In this document: in pieces, positions 35,392 to 43,374 of the stretch | Layout of the letters: every line of letters begins with the position of its first letter | Position numbering within the stretch: the stretch's first letter is position 1 | Assembly (NCBI RefSeq): GCF_000428905.1 | Contig: NZ_AUAV01000025.1 | Location: 1 to 64,000, forward strand | Reading direction: 5' to 3' | Length of the DNA: 64,000 nucleotides | DNA from: Brumicola pallidula DSM 14239 = ACAM 615 | Lineage (GTDB): Bacteria; Pseudomonadota; Gammaproteobacteria; Enterobacterales; Alteromonadaceae | Program-made: the position numbers and the translations under genes | The notes under the pieces: model-generated | The model's input: the letters and a program-made list of their open reading frames with translations, nothing else | Told to the model about the DNA's origin: nothing | Database searches by the model: none

Positions 35392-36621
35392 ATGCTCCAC
35401 AGAATTTGGTTGTTTTTTATTGTCAGTGCATTTGTTGCTACTTGTTGGAAAGTTGCCGTTACAGGCGACTTAGGTGGTTTTGAAGAAGTCATGAATGCGG
35501 TGACTTCAATGGCGAAAACCAGCGTTGATATTGCGTTGGGTTTGGTAGGCTTATTGGCGTTTTGGCTCGGTATATTTAAAGTTGCAGAGAACGCTGGTTT
35601 AATTGCTAAATTTTCCAAAATACTTGAACCTTTGTTATGCCGCATTATGCCAGATATTCCTCGCGGCCATCCAGCACTGGGAAGTATTACCATGAACATG
35701 TCTGCCAACGTACTGGGGTTGGATAATGCAGCAACGCCGTTTGGCATAAAGGCGATGCAAGACATGCAAACACTATCACCAGTAAAAGATACACTGACTA
35801 ATTCTCAGATTTTATTTTTAGTTTTAAACACCTCATCGGTTACTTTATTTCCAATTGCTGTTTTTCTATATCGAGCCGAACAGGGCGCTGCGCAGCCAAC
35901 GGACGTATTCATTCCTATTTTATTAGCCACCAGTGCATCCACTTTATTTGGGTTATTTGTCACTTGTGCAATACAAAAAGTTAACTTGTTTAATCGGGTT
36001 GTAATGACTTATTTGGTCGGTGTTTTTAGTTTGCTTACCGCTGTCATTCTTTATTTTTCTAAGTTGGCTACTGATCAACTCGCGGCCCAATCATCATTAA
36101 TTGCCAACTTTCTATTGCTATTATTTATTGTCGTTGTATTAGTGCAGGGATGGAGAAAAAAACAAAATACTTATGAGCAATTTGTAGATGGGGCAAAGCA
36201 GGGCTTTGAAGTTGCGATCACCATTATTCCATTCCTGTTAGCAATGCTTTTTGCCATTGGCATGTTAAGAGCTAGTGGCTTACTAGAATTGGTCATGAAT
36301 GGGTTTTCCTATGTATTTGGCAGTATTGGTATGGACACTCGCTTTGTTGATGCCATTCCTAACGCGCTAATGAAACCGCTCAGTGGCAGTGGAGCTCGAG
36401 CATTAATGATAGAAACCATGCAACACCATGGTGCTGATTCTTTTGCAGGTCGACTTGCGTCGGTGATGCAGGGTTCTACCGAAACTACGTTTTATGTACT
36501 GGCTGTGTACCTAGGTGCTGTTGGTATTAAACACAGCCGCTATGCCGTTGGGTGTTGTTTAGCCGCAGACTTTGCCGGTATTTTTGCTGCTATTTGTGTG
36601 AGTTATTGGTTTTTTGGTTAA
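35392..36621 (+). CDS. Nucleoside-recognition (Gate) domain membrane protein, SpmA/SpmB-like fusion
   Basis: This 409-residue inner-membrane protein has two Gate-type halves. The first contains GLVGLLAFWLGIFKVAE and PALGSITMNMSANVLGLDNA; the second contains AITIIPFLLAMLFAIGML and PLSGSGARALMIETM. The pattern is that of SpmA and SpmB of Bacillus joined in one chain, as in many proteobacteria. Transport substrate is not established for this group, despite the nucleoside-recognition name. About eight to ten helices are predicted. It sits alone behind a long spacer and ahead of a weak terminator. Confidence 0.83.
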   Translation: MLHRIWLFFIVSAFVATCWKVAVTGDLGGFEEVMNAVTSMAKTSVDIALGLVGLLAFWLGIFKVAENAGLIAKFSKILEPLLCRIMPDIPRGHPALGSITMNMSANVLGLDNAATPFGIKAMQDMQTLSPVKDTLTNSQILFLVLNTSSVTLFPIAVFLYRAEQGAAQPTDVFIPILLATSASTLFGLFVTCAIQKVNLFNRVVMTYLVGVFSLLTAVILYFSKLATDQLAAQSSLIANFLLLLFIVVVLVQGWRKKQNTYEQFVDGAKQGFEVAITIIPFLLAMLFAIGMLRASGLLELVMNGFSYVFGSIGMDTRFVDAIPNALMKPLSGSGARALMIETMQHHGADSFAGRLASVMQGSTETTFYVLAVYLGAVGIKHSRYAVGCCLAADFAGIFAAICVSYWFFG

Positions 36622-36671
36622 TTCTGGGGCTTTTTTCATTTTTGCGCGTATACAGCTTTAAACTTGCAAAT

Positions 36672-36717
36672 AACACCTTTCTAATACGCTAACTTGGTCC
36701 TTACAGGTGTTTTTTTG
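36672..36717 (+). terminator. Probable terminator after the Gate-domain gene
   Basis: AACACCT (36672-36678) pairs with AGGTGTT (36705-36711) and a run of seven T follows. The 26-base loop is long, so efficiency is doubtful. Confidence 0.5.
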
Positions 36718-36782
36718 TTAGGAGATAGCTTACTGTCGACACATGCAGAAACAATTTAGTAAACTTTAAATGTGTAAATAAG

Positions 36783-36809
36783 GTGAAAGCCCTTCTAATG
36801 AGCTTTCAC
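36783..36809. repeat. 8-bp perfect inverted repeat upstream of msrC
   Basis: GTGAAAGC (36783-36790) and GCTTTCAC (36802-36809) flank an 11-base spacer, 60 bp before the msrC start. No T-tract follows. It may be an operator or 5' leader hairpin. Confidence 0.4.
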
Positions 36810-36869
36810 TGAGTGTTATTATCTTAGAATGTAATTTAAAAACTTTTAATTGAGCGATTCCTGGTAACA

Positions 36870-37349
36870 ATGAGCAACAAAAATAAGCAATACAAATTAA
36901 TCAATGCGCAAGTTCAGGCGTTAATATCTGATGAGTCTGACATGATAGCTAACATGGCAAATATTTCGGCGCTTTTGTTTAACAATTTAGAACAAATTAA
37001 CTGGGCCGGTTTTTACTTATTTAAACAAGATCAGCTGGTGCTCGGGCCGTTTCAGGGGCAACCTGCTTGCATTCGAATACCCATGGGGAAGGGCGTATGC
37101 GGCACATCAGCTGCAACACGACAAACCGTTATTGTTAAGGACGTGCATGAATTTGCGGGTCATATAGCTTGTGATGTTGCGTCTAATTCCGAAATAGTGA
37201 TACCAATTGTATTTAATCAACAGTTAATAGGCGTTTTGGATATCGACAGCCCAGTAACAGCACGCTTTGATGATGACGACCGCCAGGGATTAGAGACCTT
37301 GGTAATTACTTTACAGGAAACATTAACTTCTTTGGAAACAGTACAGTGA
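36870..37349 (+). CDS. msrC: Free methionine-(R)-sulfoxide reductase (GAF domain)
   Basis: This 159-residue cytosolic GAF protein reduces free L-methionine-(R)-sulfoxide. Three cysteines, Cys67 (QPACIRI), Cys77 (GKGVCGTSA) and Cys101 (HIACDVAS), have exactly the 10- and 24-residue spacings of E. coli fRMsr (84/94/118). NWAGFYLF is also conserved. It opens a tightly packed unit: its TGA overlaps the GTG of the next gene by four bases, and proQ and prc follow. Confidence 0.92.
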   Translation: MSNKNKQYKLINAQVQALISDESDMIANMANISALLFNNLEQINWAGFYLFKQDQLVLGPFQGQPACIRIPMGKGVCGTSAATRQTVIVKDVHEFAGHIACDVASNSEIVIPIVFNQQLIGVLDIDSPVTARFDDDDRQGLETLVITLQETLTSLETVQ

Positions 37350-37654
37350 AGGATTTCGTTGATATACATGTATTATTGAGTACGCCTGATGATATGGAGG
37401 ACGTGCATGACGATCCGTATGAGGCATCAGAGAAACTAAACACTATCCTGCATTTAGTCTTTGACCATATAAGTGAAGATGAAGAAGTTGAAACAATTCA
37501 TAGAATAATTGAAAAAACATGGGAACATTGGCACCTCGAGAGCTATTTATTAGAGATTGAGGTTGACGACTTGGTTGATTGGGTGGATCATCTGCTCTCA
37601 ACTTGGGATGATTCCGAAGAAAGCATAAACAACACAAATGACGAAATAAATTAA
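37346..37654 (+). CDS. Small acidic protein of unknown function between msrC and proQ
   Basis: This 102-residue protein is rich in Asp and Glu (estimated pI near 4) with regular helices and no Cys. It starts at GTG 37346 inside the msrC stop (GTGA) and its stop overlaps the proQ ATG by one base, so translation of all three genes is coupled. No signal peptide or membrane segment is present. I do not recognise a named domain. The position suggests a role with ProQ or in the same stress response, but that is inference from location alone. Codon texture is normal for the region. Confidence 0.8.
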   Translation: MKDFVDIHVLLSTPDDMEDVHDDPYEASEKLNTILHLVFDHISEDEEVETIHRIIEKTWEHWHLESYLLEIEVDDLVDWVDHLLSTWDDSEESINNTNDEIN

Positions 37655-38298
37655 TGGACGAACAACAAAAGTTAGCAAATAGTAAAGAAGTCTTAGCCTT
37701 TCTTGCTACCGAATTTCCGAAGTGCTTTTCGCTTCAATCTGAAGCTAAACCGCTTAAAATTGGCATTTTTCACGATTTGTCTCAACGCTTAGAGAATGAT
37801 GCCAGATTAAGTAAACGGCTGTTGAGAATGTCATTAAGACATTACACCAGTAGTTGGAAGTATCTTGCGTCTGTTAAAGAAGGTGCGCATCGCATTGATC
37901 TCGACGGGGTAGACGGTGATGAAGTCGAAAAAGAGCATGCTGATCACGCTGCTACTCAATTAAAAGAGAGTAAAGCGAAAGCGGCCGAAAAACGTCAAGA
38001 GCTGAAGAAACAAACTCAAGATAAAAAATCACCTAAAAGTAGAGTCAATATACCTGGTAAGGCAGACGTGTCGGTAAAAAAGCCGCCAGAACGTAAAGCA
38101 AAACAGGCAGCACCAAAAGTAAAAGTTCGCGAGTTAGTGGACGATGACATGAAAGTCGGTGTACAAGTTTCAGTCAAGGTAGGTAGCTCTCCCATGCCTG
38201 CAACAATCACTGAGGTTGCAAAGGACGGCATTCAAGTGCAACTAAATTCGGGCATGACGGTCAAAGTTCAACGGGCGCAGTTGCGCCTTACTATATAA
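37654..38298 (+). CDS. proQ: RNA chaperone ProQ
   Basis: This 214-residue RNA-binding protein has the FinO/ProQ domain at residues about 5-120 (FLATEFPKCFS, then LKIGIFHDL and LRHYTSSWKYL). A Lys/Gln-rich linker (about 105-165) and a small C-terminal KOW-like beta domain (about 170-214, DMKVGVQVSV..) follow. ProQ binds structured sRNAs and mRNA 3' ends. As in E. coli, prc follows directly (42 bp). It is translated from an ATG overlapping the preceding stop. Confidence 0.92.
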   Translation: MDEQQKLANSKEVLAFLATEFPKCFSLQSEAKPLKIGIFHDLSQRLENDARLSKRLLRMSLRHYTSSWKYLASVKEGAHRIDLDGVDGDEVEKEHADHAATQLKESKAKAAEKRQELKKQTQDKKSPKSRVNIPGKADVSVKKPPERKAKQAAPKVKVRELVDDDMKVGVQVSVKVGSSPMPATITEVAKDGIQVQLNSGMTVKVQRAQLRLTI

Positions 38299-38340
38299 AG
38301 TAAATATATAACGTCAAGCAAAAATAGAAAGGTAGGTAAT

Positions 38341-40404
38341 ATGCAGTTAAATTTGGGTAAATCTTTTAAAAAACAATTGATATGGATTTCTGTCGCGAGT
38401 GCATTGGTTGTTGGCGTTAGCATTGCGGGACCGACGGCAGAAACTGTTGATTCCATTCCTGAGCTGGCGCAAGAATCCCAACATAGCAAAGCTGCGAAAC
38501 GTATTACCGACCACTTCACGCGCTCACATTACAAAAAAATCAAAATAGATGACGAGTTATCAGAAAAAGTATTTGATCGTTATTTACGCTCAATGGATGT
38601 TAATAGAAATTTTTTCTTAGCCTCCGATATTGCGAATTTTGAAAAGTCGAAAGATTCATTTGACGATGCTATCCGTCAGGGTCAATTAGACATTGCCTAC
38701 GATATTTATATGGTTAATTTAAAGCGCAGAGCGGAACGCTTTAATTATGCGTTAACTTTGCTTGATAAACCATTTGACTATGAAGTCGAAAACGACAAGT
38801 ACTACTACGATAGAGAGAAAGCAGCGTGGGCTGAGACAACGGCTGATTTAGACGAAGTTTGGCGTCAGCGTGTTAAGTACGATGCATTGAATTTAAAAAT
38901 GGCCGATAAAACATGGGAAGAGACGCAAGATATTCTTACCAAGCGTTATCAACGTGCCATTAAACGATTGAGTCAGACCAACAGTGAAGATGTTTTTCAA
39001 ACTGTTATGAATTCATTTGCACGCAGCATTGAAGCACATACTAGCTATCTTTCACCTCGCAACACTGAACGTTTCCAAATGGAAATGAACCTTTCGTTAG
39101 AAGGAATTGGTGCTGTGTTGCGCAGCGAAGACGACCACACTGTAATTGTAAGTCTCGTGGCTGGGGGTCCTGCGGATAAGTCTGCCAAAATAAAACCTGA
39201 AGATAAAATAATTGCAGTCGCCCAAGAAGGAGAGGAGTTTGTTGATGTTGTCGGCTGGCGCTTAGACGAAGTCGTTGAATTAATAAAGGGTCCCAAAGGC
39301 AGCATAGTTAAACTTCAAGTGCTGAAAGGAAGCAGTGAGAGTAAGAAAATTGCTGAGATACAAATTACGCGCGATAAGGTAAAGCTTGAAGACAGAGCGG
39401 CTAAATCTGAGGTATATATTCCAGATTCAGGTCCTCATAAAGGCCAAAAGCTAGGCATTATTAATATTCCGAGCTTCTACCATAATTTGCATGTCGATGT
39501 TTTGAAAGAGTTAGACAAGCTCAAAGAAGAAAACGTTGAAGGCGTTATTGTTGATCTTCGTGGCAACGGTGGTGGTTCACTACCAGAGTCAGTATTATTA
39601 AGTGGGTTATTTATTGATAAAGGACCTGTTGTTCAGGTTCGCTATGAAAATGGTCGTATTAGCGTTGACCGCGATACTGATGGTGTTGTGCATTACAGCG
39701 GGCCACTAACAGTAATGGTCGATCGCTACAGTGCATCAGCAAGTGAAATTTTTGCTGCAGCAATGCAAGATTATAACCGTGCCATCATTATTGGTGAACA
39801 AACGTTTGGTAAAGGGACAGTTCAGCAACATAGAGGATTAAGTCGTATATATGACCTAGATAAAAAGCTAGGTGCTGTGCAATTTACGATAGCTAAGTTT
39901 TACCGCATCAGCGGTGGCAGTACCCAACATAAAGGTGTGTTGCCAGACATTCTTTTACCATCACCAGTTGATCCAGCAGAATGGGGCGAGAGCAAAGAAG
40001 AAAACGCGCTTCCATATGACAGTATTCAGAAAGCAAACTACGCTCAGTTAGGCCGTTATGAAGGCGTAATTGATGAATTAGCTGCCAAGCATAATGAGCG
40101 GGTGATGAAGGATCCTGAGTTTGCCTATATTTTTAGCGATATTGAGGAATATAATAAAAACAAAGATAAGGATTACATCAGCTTAGTTGAGTCTGAAAGA
40201 CTGAAAACCAAAAAAGAAAATGAAGACAAACAGCTGAGTAGGATTAATGAGCGTCTGCAAAGAATGGGATTAGAGAAGGTTGTGTCTTTGGAAGATGATT
40301 TACCTGAATCCCTAGATAAAATAGACCCATTTTTAGACGAAGCTGCGAATATTACTTTTGATATGGTCAGTTCTGGAAGTTACGCACTAAACTTAAAAAA
40401 ATAG
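38341..40404 (+). CDS. prc: Tail-specific C-terminal processing protease
   Basis: This 687-residue periplasmic S41 protease cleaves proteins with nonpolar C-termini. After a signal or anchor sequence (about 10-32) comes a helical N-terminal domain, a PDZ domain (about 230-320, LEGIGAVLR..), and the catalytic core. Ser466 in YSASASE and Lys491 in TFGKGTVQ are 25 residues apart, as Ser452 and Lys477 are in E. coli Prc; Asp477 corresponds to Asp463. GNGGGSLPES forms the substrate loop. Length is near the E. coli protein (682). AGGTAGGT precedes the ATG. A terminator separates it from the SNF transporter. Confidence 0.94.
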   Translation: MQLNLGKSFKKQLIWISVASALVVGVSIAGPTAETVDSIPELAQESQHSKAAKRITDHFTRSHYKKIKIDDELSEKVFDRYLRSMDVNRNFFLASDIANFEKSKDSFDDAIRQGQLDIAYDIYMVNLKRRAERFNYALTLLDKPFDYEVENDKYYYDREKAAWAETTADLDEVWRQRVKYDALNLKMADKTWEETQDILTKRYQRAIKRLSQTNSEDVFQTVMNSFARSIEAHTSYLSPRNTERFQMEMNLSLEGIGAVLRSEDDHTVIVSLVAGGPADKSAKIKPEDKIIAVAQEGEEFVDVVGWRLDEVVELIKGPKGSIVKLQVLKGSSESKKIAEIQITRDKVKLEDRAAKSEVYIPDSGPHKGQKLGIINIPSFYHNLHVDVLKELDKLKEENVEGVIVDLRGNGGGSLPESVLLSGLFIDKGPVVQVRYENGRISVDRDTDGVVHYSGPLTVMVDRYSASASEIFAAAMQDYNRAIIIGEQTFGKGTVQQHRGLSRIYDLDKKLGAVQFTIAKFYRISGGSTQHKGVLPDILLPSPVDPAEWGESKEENALPYDSIQKANYAQLGRYEGVIDELAAKHNERVMKDPEFAYIFSDIEEYNKNKDKDYISLVESERLKTKKENEDKQLSRINERLQRMGLEKVVSLEDDLPESLDKIDPFLDEAANITFDMVSSGSYALNLKK

Positions 40405-40429
40405 ATTTAACTTAAAAATCAATAGAATA

Positions 40430-40458
40430 AAAGGCAGCGATAAAGCTGCCTTTATTTG
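40430..40458 (+). terminator. Rho-independent terminator after prc
   Basis: AAAGGCAGC (40430-40438) pairs with GCTGCCTTT (40445-40453) around GATAAA and continues ATTT. It lies 25 bp after the prc stop. Confidence 0.85.
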
Positions 40459-40501
40459 CTTAAACATATACCACTAATAAAAAAAATATAATGGGGTAAT
40501 T

Positions 40502-41845
40502 ATGAGTGCACGCGGTGAGTTTTCTTCGCGAATGGGTTTCGTGTTGGCTGCGGCAGGTTCTGCTGTGGGTTTAGGTAACATTTGGGGTTTCCCAACAAAA
40601 GTTGCTGAAAACGGCGGTGCTGCTTTCGTTTTAATGTATCTGGTAATGGCATTTTTATTAGCTTACCCAGTACTTATGGCAGAACTCATCATTGGTCGTG
40701 CAAAGCGAGCCAATATGATTGACGCTCTGGGTTCCCTCTCTAAAAACCCGAAGGCTAGGGTTGCAGGCATAGTAACTGGGTCTATAGGCCTTTTAACCGT
40801 TGTATTTATTCTTGCTTTTTATAGTATTGTCGCGGGCTGGATGATTGCCTTCTTTGTTGATGCAGCAAGCAATATGCTTGGACTAAGCATTCCGTGGTTA
40901 ACACAATTTTCAGTGTCTAGAAACGCGATATTTATGGCTTTGTTTCTGTTTTTAACCGGTTTTGTTGTTAGTGGCGGAGTAAGTAACGGTATCGAACGGT
41001 GGTCTGTTAGGCTGATGCCTACATTGTTTGCCATTATTATCATTTTAATCGTTTATGTTAGTTTTCAGGAAGGTGCTATAGAAGGTTGGAAAGCTTACTT
41101 AGTGCCAGATTTTAGCCGCCTATTAGATTCTGGATTGTTAATCGACGCAATGGGGCAAGCATTCTTTTCTATGTCTCTTGGTGTTGGCACGATGTTGGTA
41201 TATGGCTCGTATATTCAACAAAATGAGAATTTGCCTAAGTTAGGTGCGTCTGTAGCCTTGGTTGATATCGGCGTGGCTGTATTTGCCGGTATGCTAATTA
41301 TTCCTGCAATGTATGTGGCTGCAAACAATGGCGTTCAGATATTCACTGATTCAGGCGCGCTTATTCAAGGCGACAGTCTAATATTTAATGTTTTACCTGC
41401 TCTATTCGCCACAATTGATGTCGTTGGTTGGGTCGTTGCGACTGCATTTTTCGCATTAATGGTGATTGCAGCCTTGACTTCGTCAATTTCTATGTTGGAA
41501 GTACCGGTAGCATACTTAGTTGATAATAAGGGTATTAAAAGACAAAAGGCCTCAGCTTTACTGAGTGCGGTTGTGTTAGTCATATCTGGTTTTATCATTC
41601 TTAATTTTGATGCCTTGTTTGGTTTAGTGATTTCGCTAACTACCCAATATAGTCAACCATTACTTGGTTTTGTTCTATGTCTATTCGCCGGTTGGGTTTG
41701 GAATAGAAATGAAATACTGACAGAATTAAAACATGGGCAGGGTAGCGCTGAACAAAGCTTATTCTGGAGAATTTGGCCGTGGTATATAAAATTCGTATGT
41801 CCTGTTGTCATTGCATTTATGTTTTATCGCTCATTGACTGCGTAA
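40502..41845 (+). CDS. Neurotransmitter:sodium symporter (SNF) family transporter
   Basis: This 447-residue Na+-coupled amino-acid transporter has the LeuT fold with about 11 to 12 helices. The first-helix Na+/substrate motif is AAAGSAVGLGNIWGFP (about 15-30), followed by FVLMYLVMAFLLAYPVLMAE. The second unwound helix region AFFSMSLGVGTMLVYGSY (about 221-238) matches the family. Bacterial relatives carry tyrosine, tryptophan or other hydrophobic amino acids; the substrate here cannot be read from sequence. GGGGTAAT precedes the ATG. The NhaC-type antiporter gene follows after nine bases, so both likely belong to one transcript. Confidence 0.9.
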   Translation: MSARGEFSSRMGFVLAAAGSAVGLGNIWGFPTKVAENGGAAFVLMYLVMAFLLAYPVLMAELIIGRAKRANMIDALGSLSKNPKARVAGIVTGSIGLLTVVFILAFYSIVAGWMIAFFVDAASNMLGLSIPWLTQFSVSRNAIFMALFLFLTGFVVSGGVSNGIERWSVRLMPTLFAIIIILIVYVSFQEGAIEGWKAYLVPDFSRLLDSGLLIDAMGQAFFSMSLGVGTMLVYGSYIQQNENLPKLGASVALVDIGVAVFAGMLIIPAMYVAANNGVQIFTDSGALIQGDSLIFNVLPALFATIDVVGWVVATAFFALMVIAALTSSISMLEVPVAYLVDNKGIKRQKASALLSAVVLVISGFIILNFDALFGLVISLTTQYSQPLLGFVLCLFAGWVWNRNEILTELKHGQGSAEQSLFWRIWPWYIKFVCPVVIAFMFYRSLTA

Positions 41846-41854
41846 GGAAATTGA

Positions 41855-43372
41855 ATGACTAATCAAGCACGAATAAAAGAACCGACGCTTACTGATGCGC
41901 TTATTCCTATTATACTTCTGATTTTCTTTATGGGCAGTGCGGTTTTTTTGTACGGTGAGGATTCATCTTATGGACCTAATCAAATAGCCTTGTTGCTAGC
42001 GATGGGAGTTGCCGCTCTCGTTGGTATAAAAAACGGCCATCGCTGGAAATCAATTGAAGAAGGATTAGTTAAAGGTATCTCAATGTCATTGGGTGCCTGC
42101 ATGATTTTATTTGTAGTCGGTTCGTTAATCGGTACATGGATGTTAGCTGGCACTGTTCCCACTCTTATTTACTACGGATTAAACTTACTCAATCCGACTT
42201 TTTTTTACGCTGCTGCTTCCATTATTTGTGCGGTAGTCGCCATGAGTATTGGTAGTTCATGGACAACCGCTGCAACCGTCGGTGTTGCATTAATTGGTGT
42301 CGCCACCGGTATGCAAATGTCATTAGCTATTACCGCTGGTGCGGTTGTGTCAGGCGCTTATTTTGGAGACAAACTGTCGCCGTTATCTGAAACTACAAAC
42401 TTGGCGCCTGCCATTGCTGGGACCGATTTATTTGAACACATTAAATATATGTTATGGACAACCATTCCTAGTTTTCTTATTACGCTAGTTCTGTTCGTTA
42501 TTCTTGGATTAACCGAAGACACCAGTCAGGTAAGCGGTAGTATTGTAAAAATGCAAGAAACAATAGCAAGTCAGTTTGAACTTGGCGTACACCTTCTGAT
42601 CCCCTTAGTTGTGCTGTTAACCCTAGCAATTAAAAAGATGCCAGCTTTCCCCGCCATAGCTATTGGCGCCTTATTGGGTGCTGTATGGGCCTTGTTATTT
42701 CAAGATGACTTGGTTTCTTCATTTGCCGACAATATCAAGGTTACTGCACCAGATGCTATTCATTGGTTATTCAAAGAAATTCCTGAATGGGTGAAACATA
42801 TTATGGTGACTTGGACTGCATTATTTGATGGAGTCAGTTTTAATACCGGCGACGAAGGATTGGATAAGCTACTAAGTCGCGGCGGAATGGCCAGTATGCT
42901 CAATACCGTATGGTTAATTATTTGTGCTATGAGTTTTGGTGCGGTATTGGAAAAAGTAGGGCTGCTAAAAGCGGTTGTTGCTACTTTATTAAAAGGCGCT
43001 GAAACCGCGGGTGCCATGATTAGTAGAACGATCCTAACGTGTATTGGTACTAACATAATTACTGCAGACCAGTATATTAGTATTGTGATGCCTGGTCGGA
43101 TGTACAAAGAAGAATTTGAAAAGCGCGGTTTAGACCAGCTTAATTTATCTAGAAGCTTAGAAGATGGTGGTACGTTAACCTCGCCGCTTATCCCTTGGAA
43201 TACTTGTGGAGCCTATATGTCAGGCGTACTAGGCGTGTCGGTTTATGACTATTTTGTGTATGCATTTTTCAATCTCATTAATCCTGTTTTGGCTATAATT
43301 TACGCCTATCTAGGAATTAAAATACTACGTTTAACACCACCGCAAGTTAAGGTGGTAAATCAAGGAACCTAA
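41855..43372 (+). CDS. nhaC: NhaC-type Na+/H+ antiporter family protein
   Basis: This 505-residue inner-membrane protein has about 11 to 12 helices and belongs to the NhaC family. Landmarks are GSLIGTWMLAGTVPTLIYYG, the SIGSSWTTAATVGVALIG segment, and GAVVSGAYFGDKLSPLSETTN (about 165-185). Near the end IPWNTCGAYMSGVLG is conserved. Members exchange Na+ for H+ or malate. Following the Na+-coupled SNF transporter, it could restore the Na+ gradient, an inference from order. Its stop is only two bases before the pepN start. Confidence 0.87.
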   Translation: MTNQARIKEPTLTDALIPIILLIFFMGSAVFLYGEDSSYGPNQIALLLAMGVAALVGIKNGHRWKSIEEGLVKGISMSLGACMILFVVGSLIGTWMLAGTVPTLIYYGLNLLNPTFFYAAASIICAVVAMSIGSSWTTAATVGVALIGVATGMQMSLAITAGAVVSGAYFGDKLSPLSETTNLAPAIAGTDLFEHIKYMLWTTIPSFLITLVLFVILGLTEDTSQVSGSIVKMQETIASQFELGVHLLIPLVVLLTLAIKKMPAFPAIAIGALLGAVWALLFQDDLVSSFADNIKVTAPDAIHWLFKEIPEWVKHIMVTWTALFDGVSFNTGDEGLDKLLSRGGMASMLNTVWLIICAMSFGAVLEKVGLLKAVVATLLKGAETAGAMISRTILTCIGTNIITADQYISIVMPGRMYKEEFEKRGLDQLNLSRSLEDGGTLTSPLIPWNTCGAYMSGVLGVSVYDYFVYAFFNLINPVLAIIYAYLGIKILRLTPPQVKVVNQGT

Positions 43373-43374
43373 AT

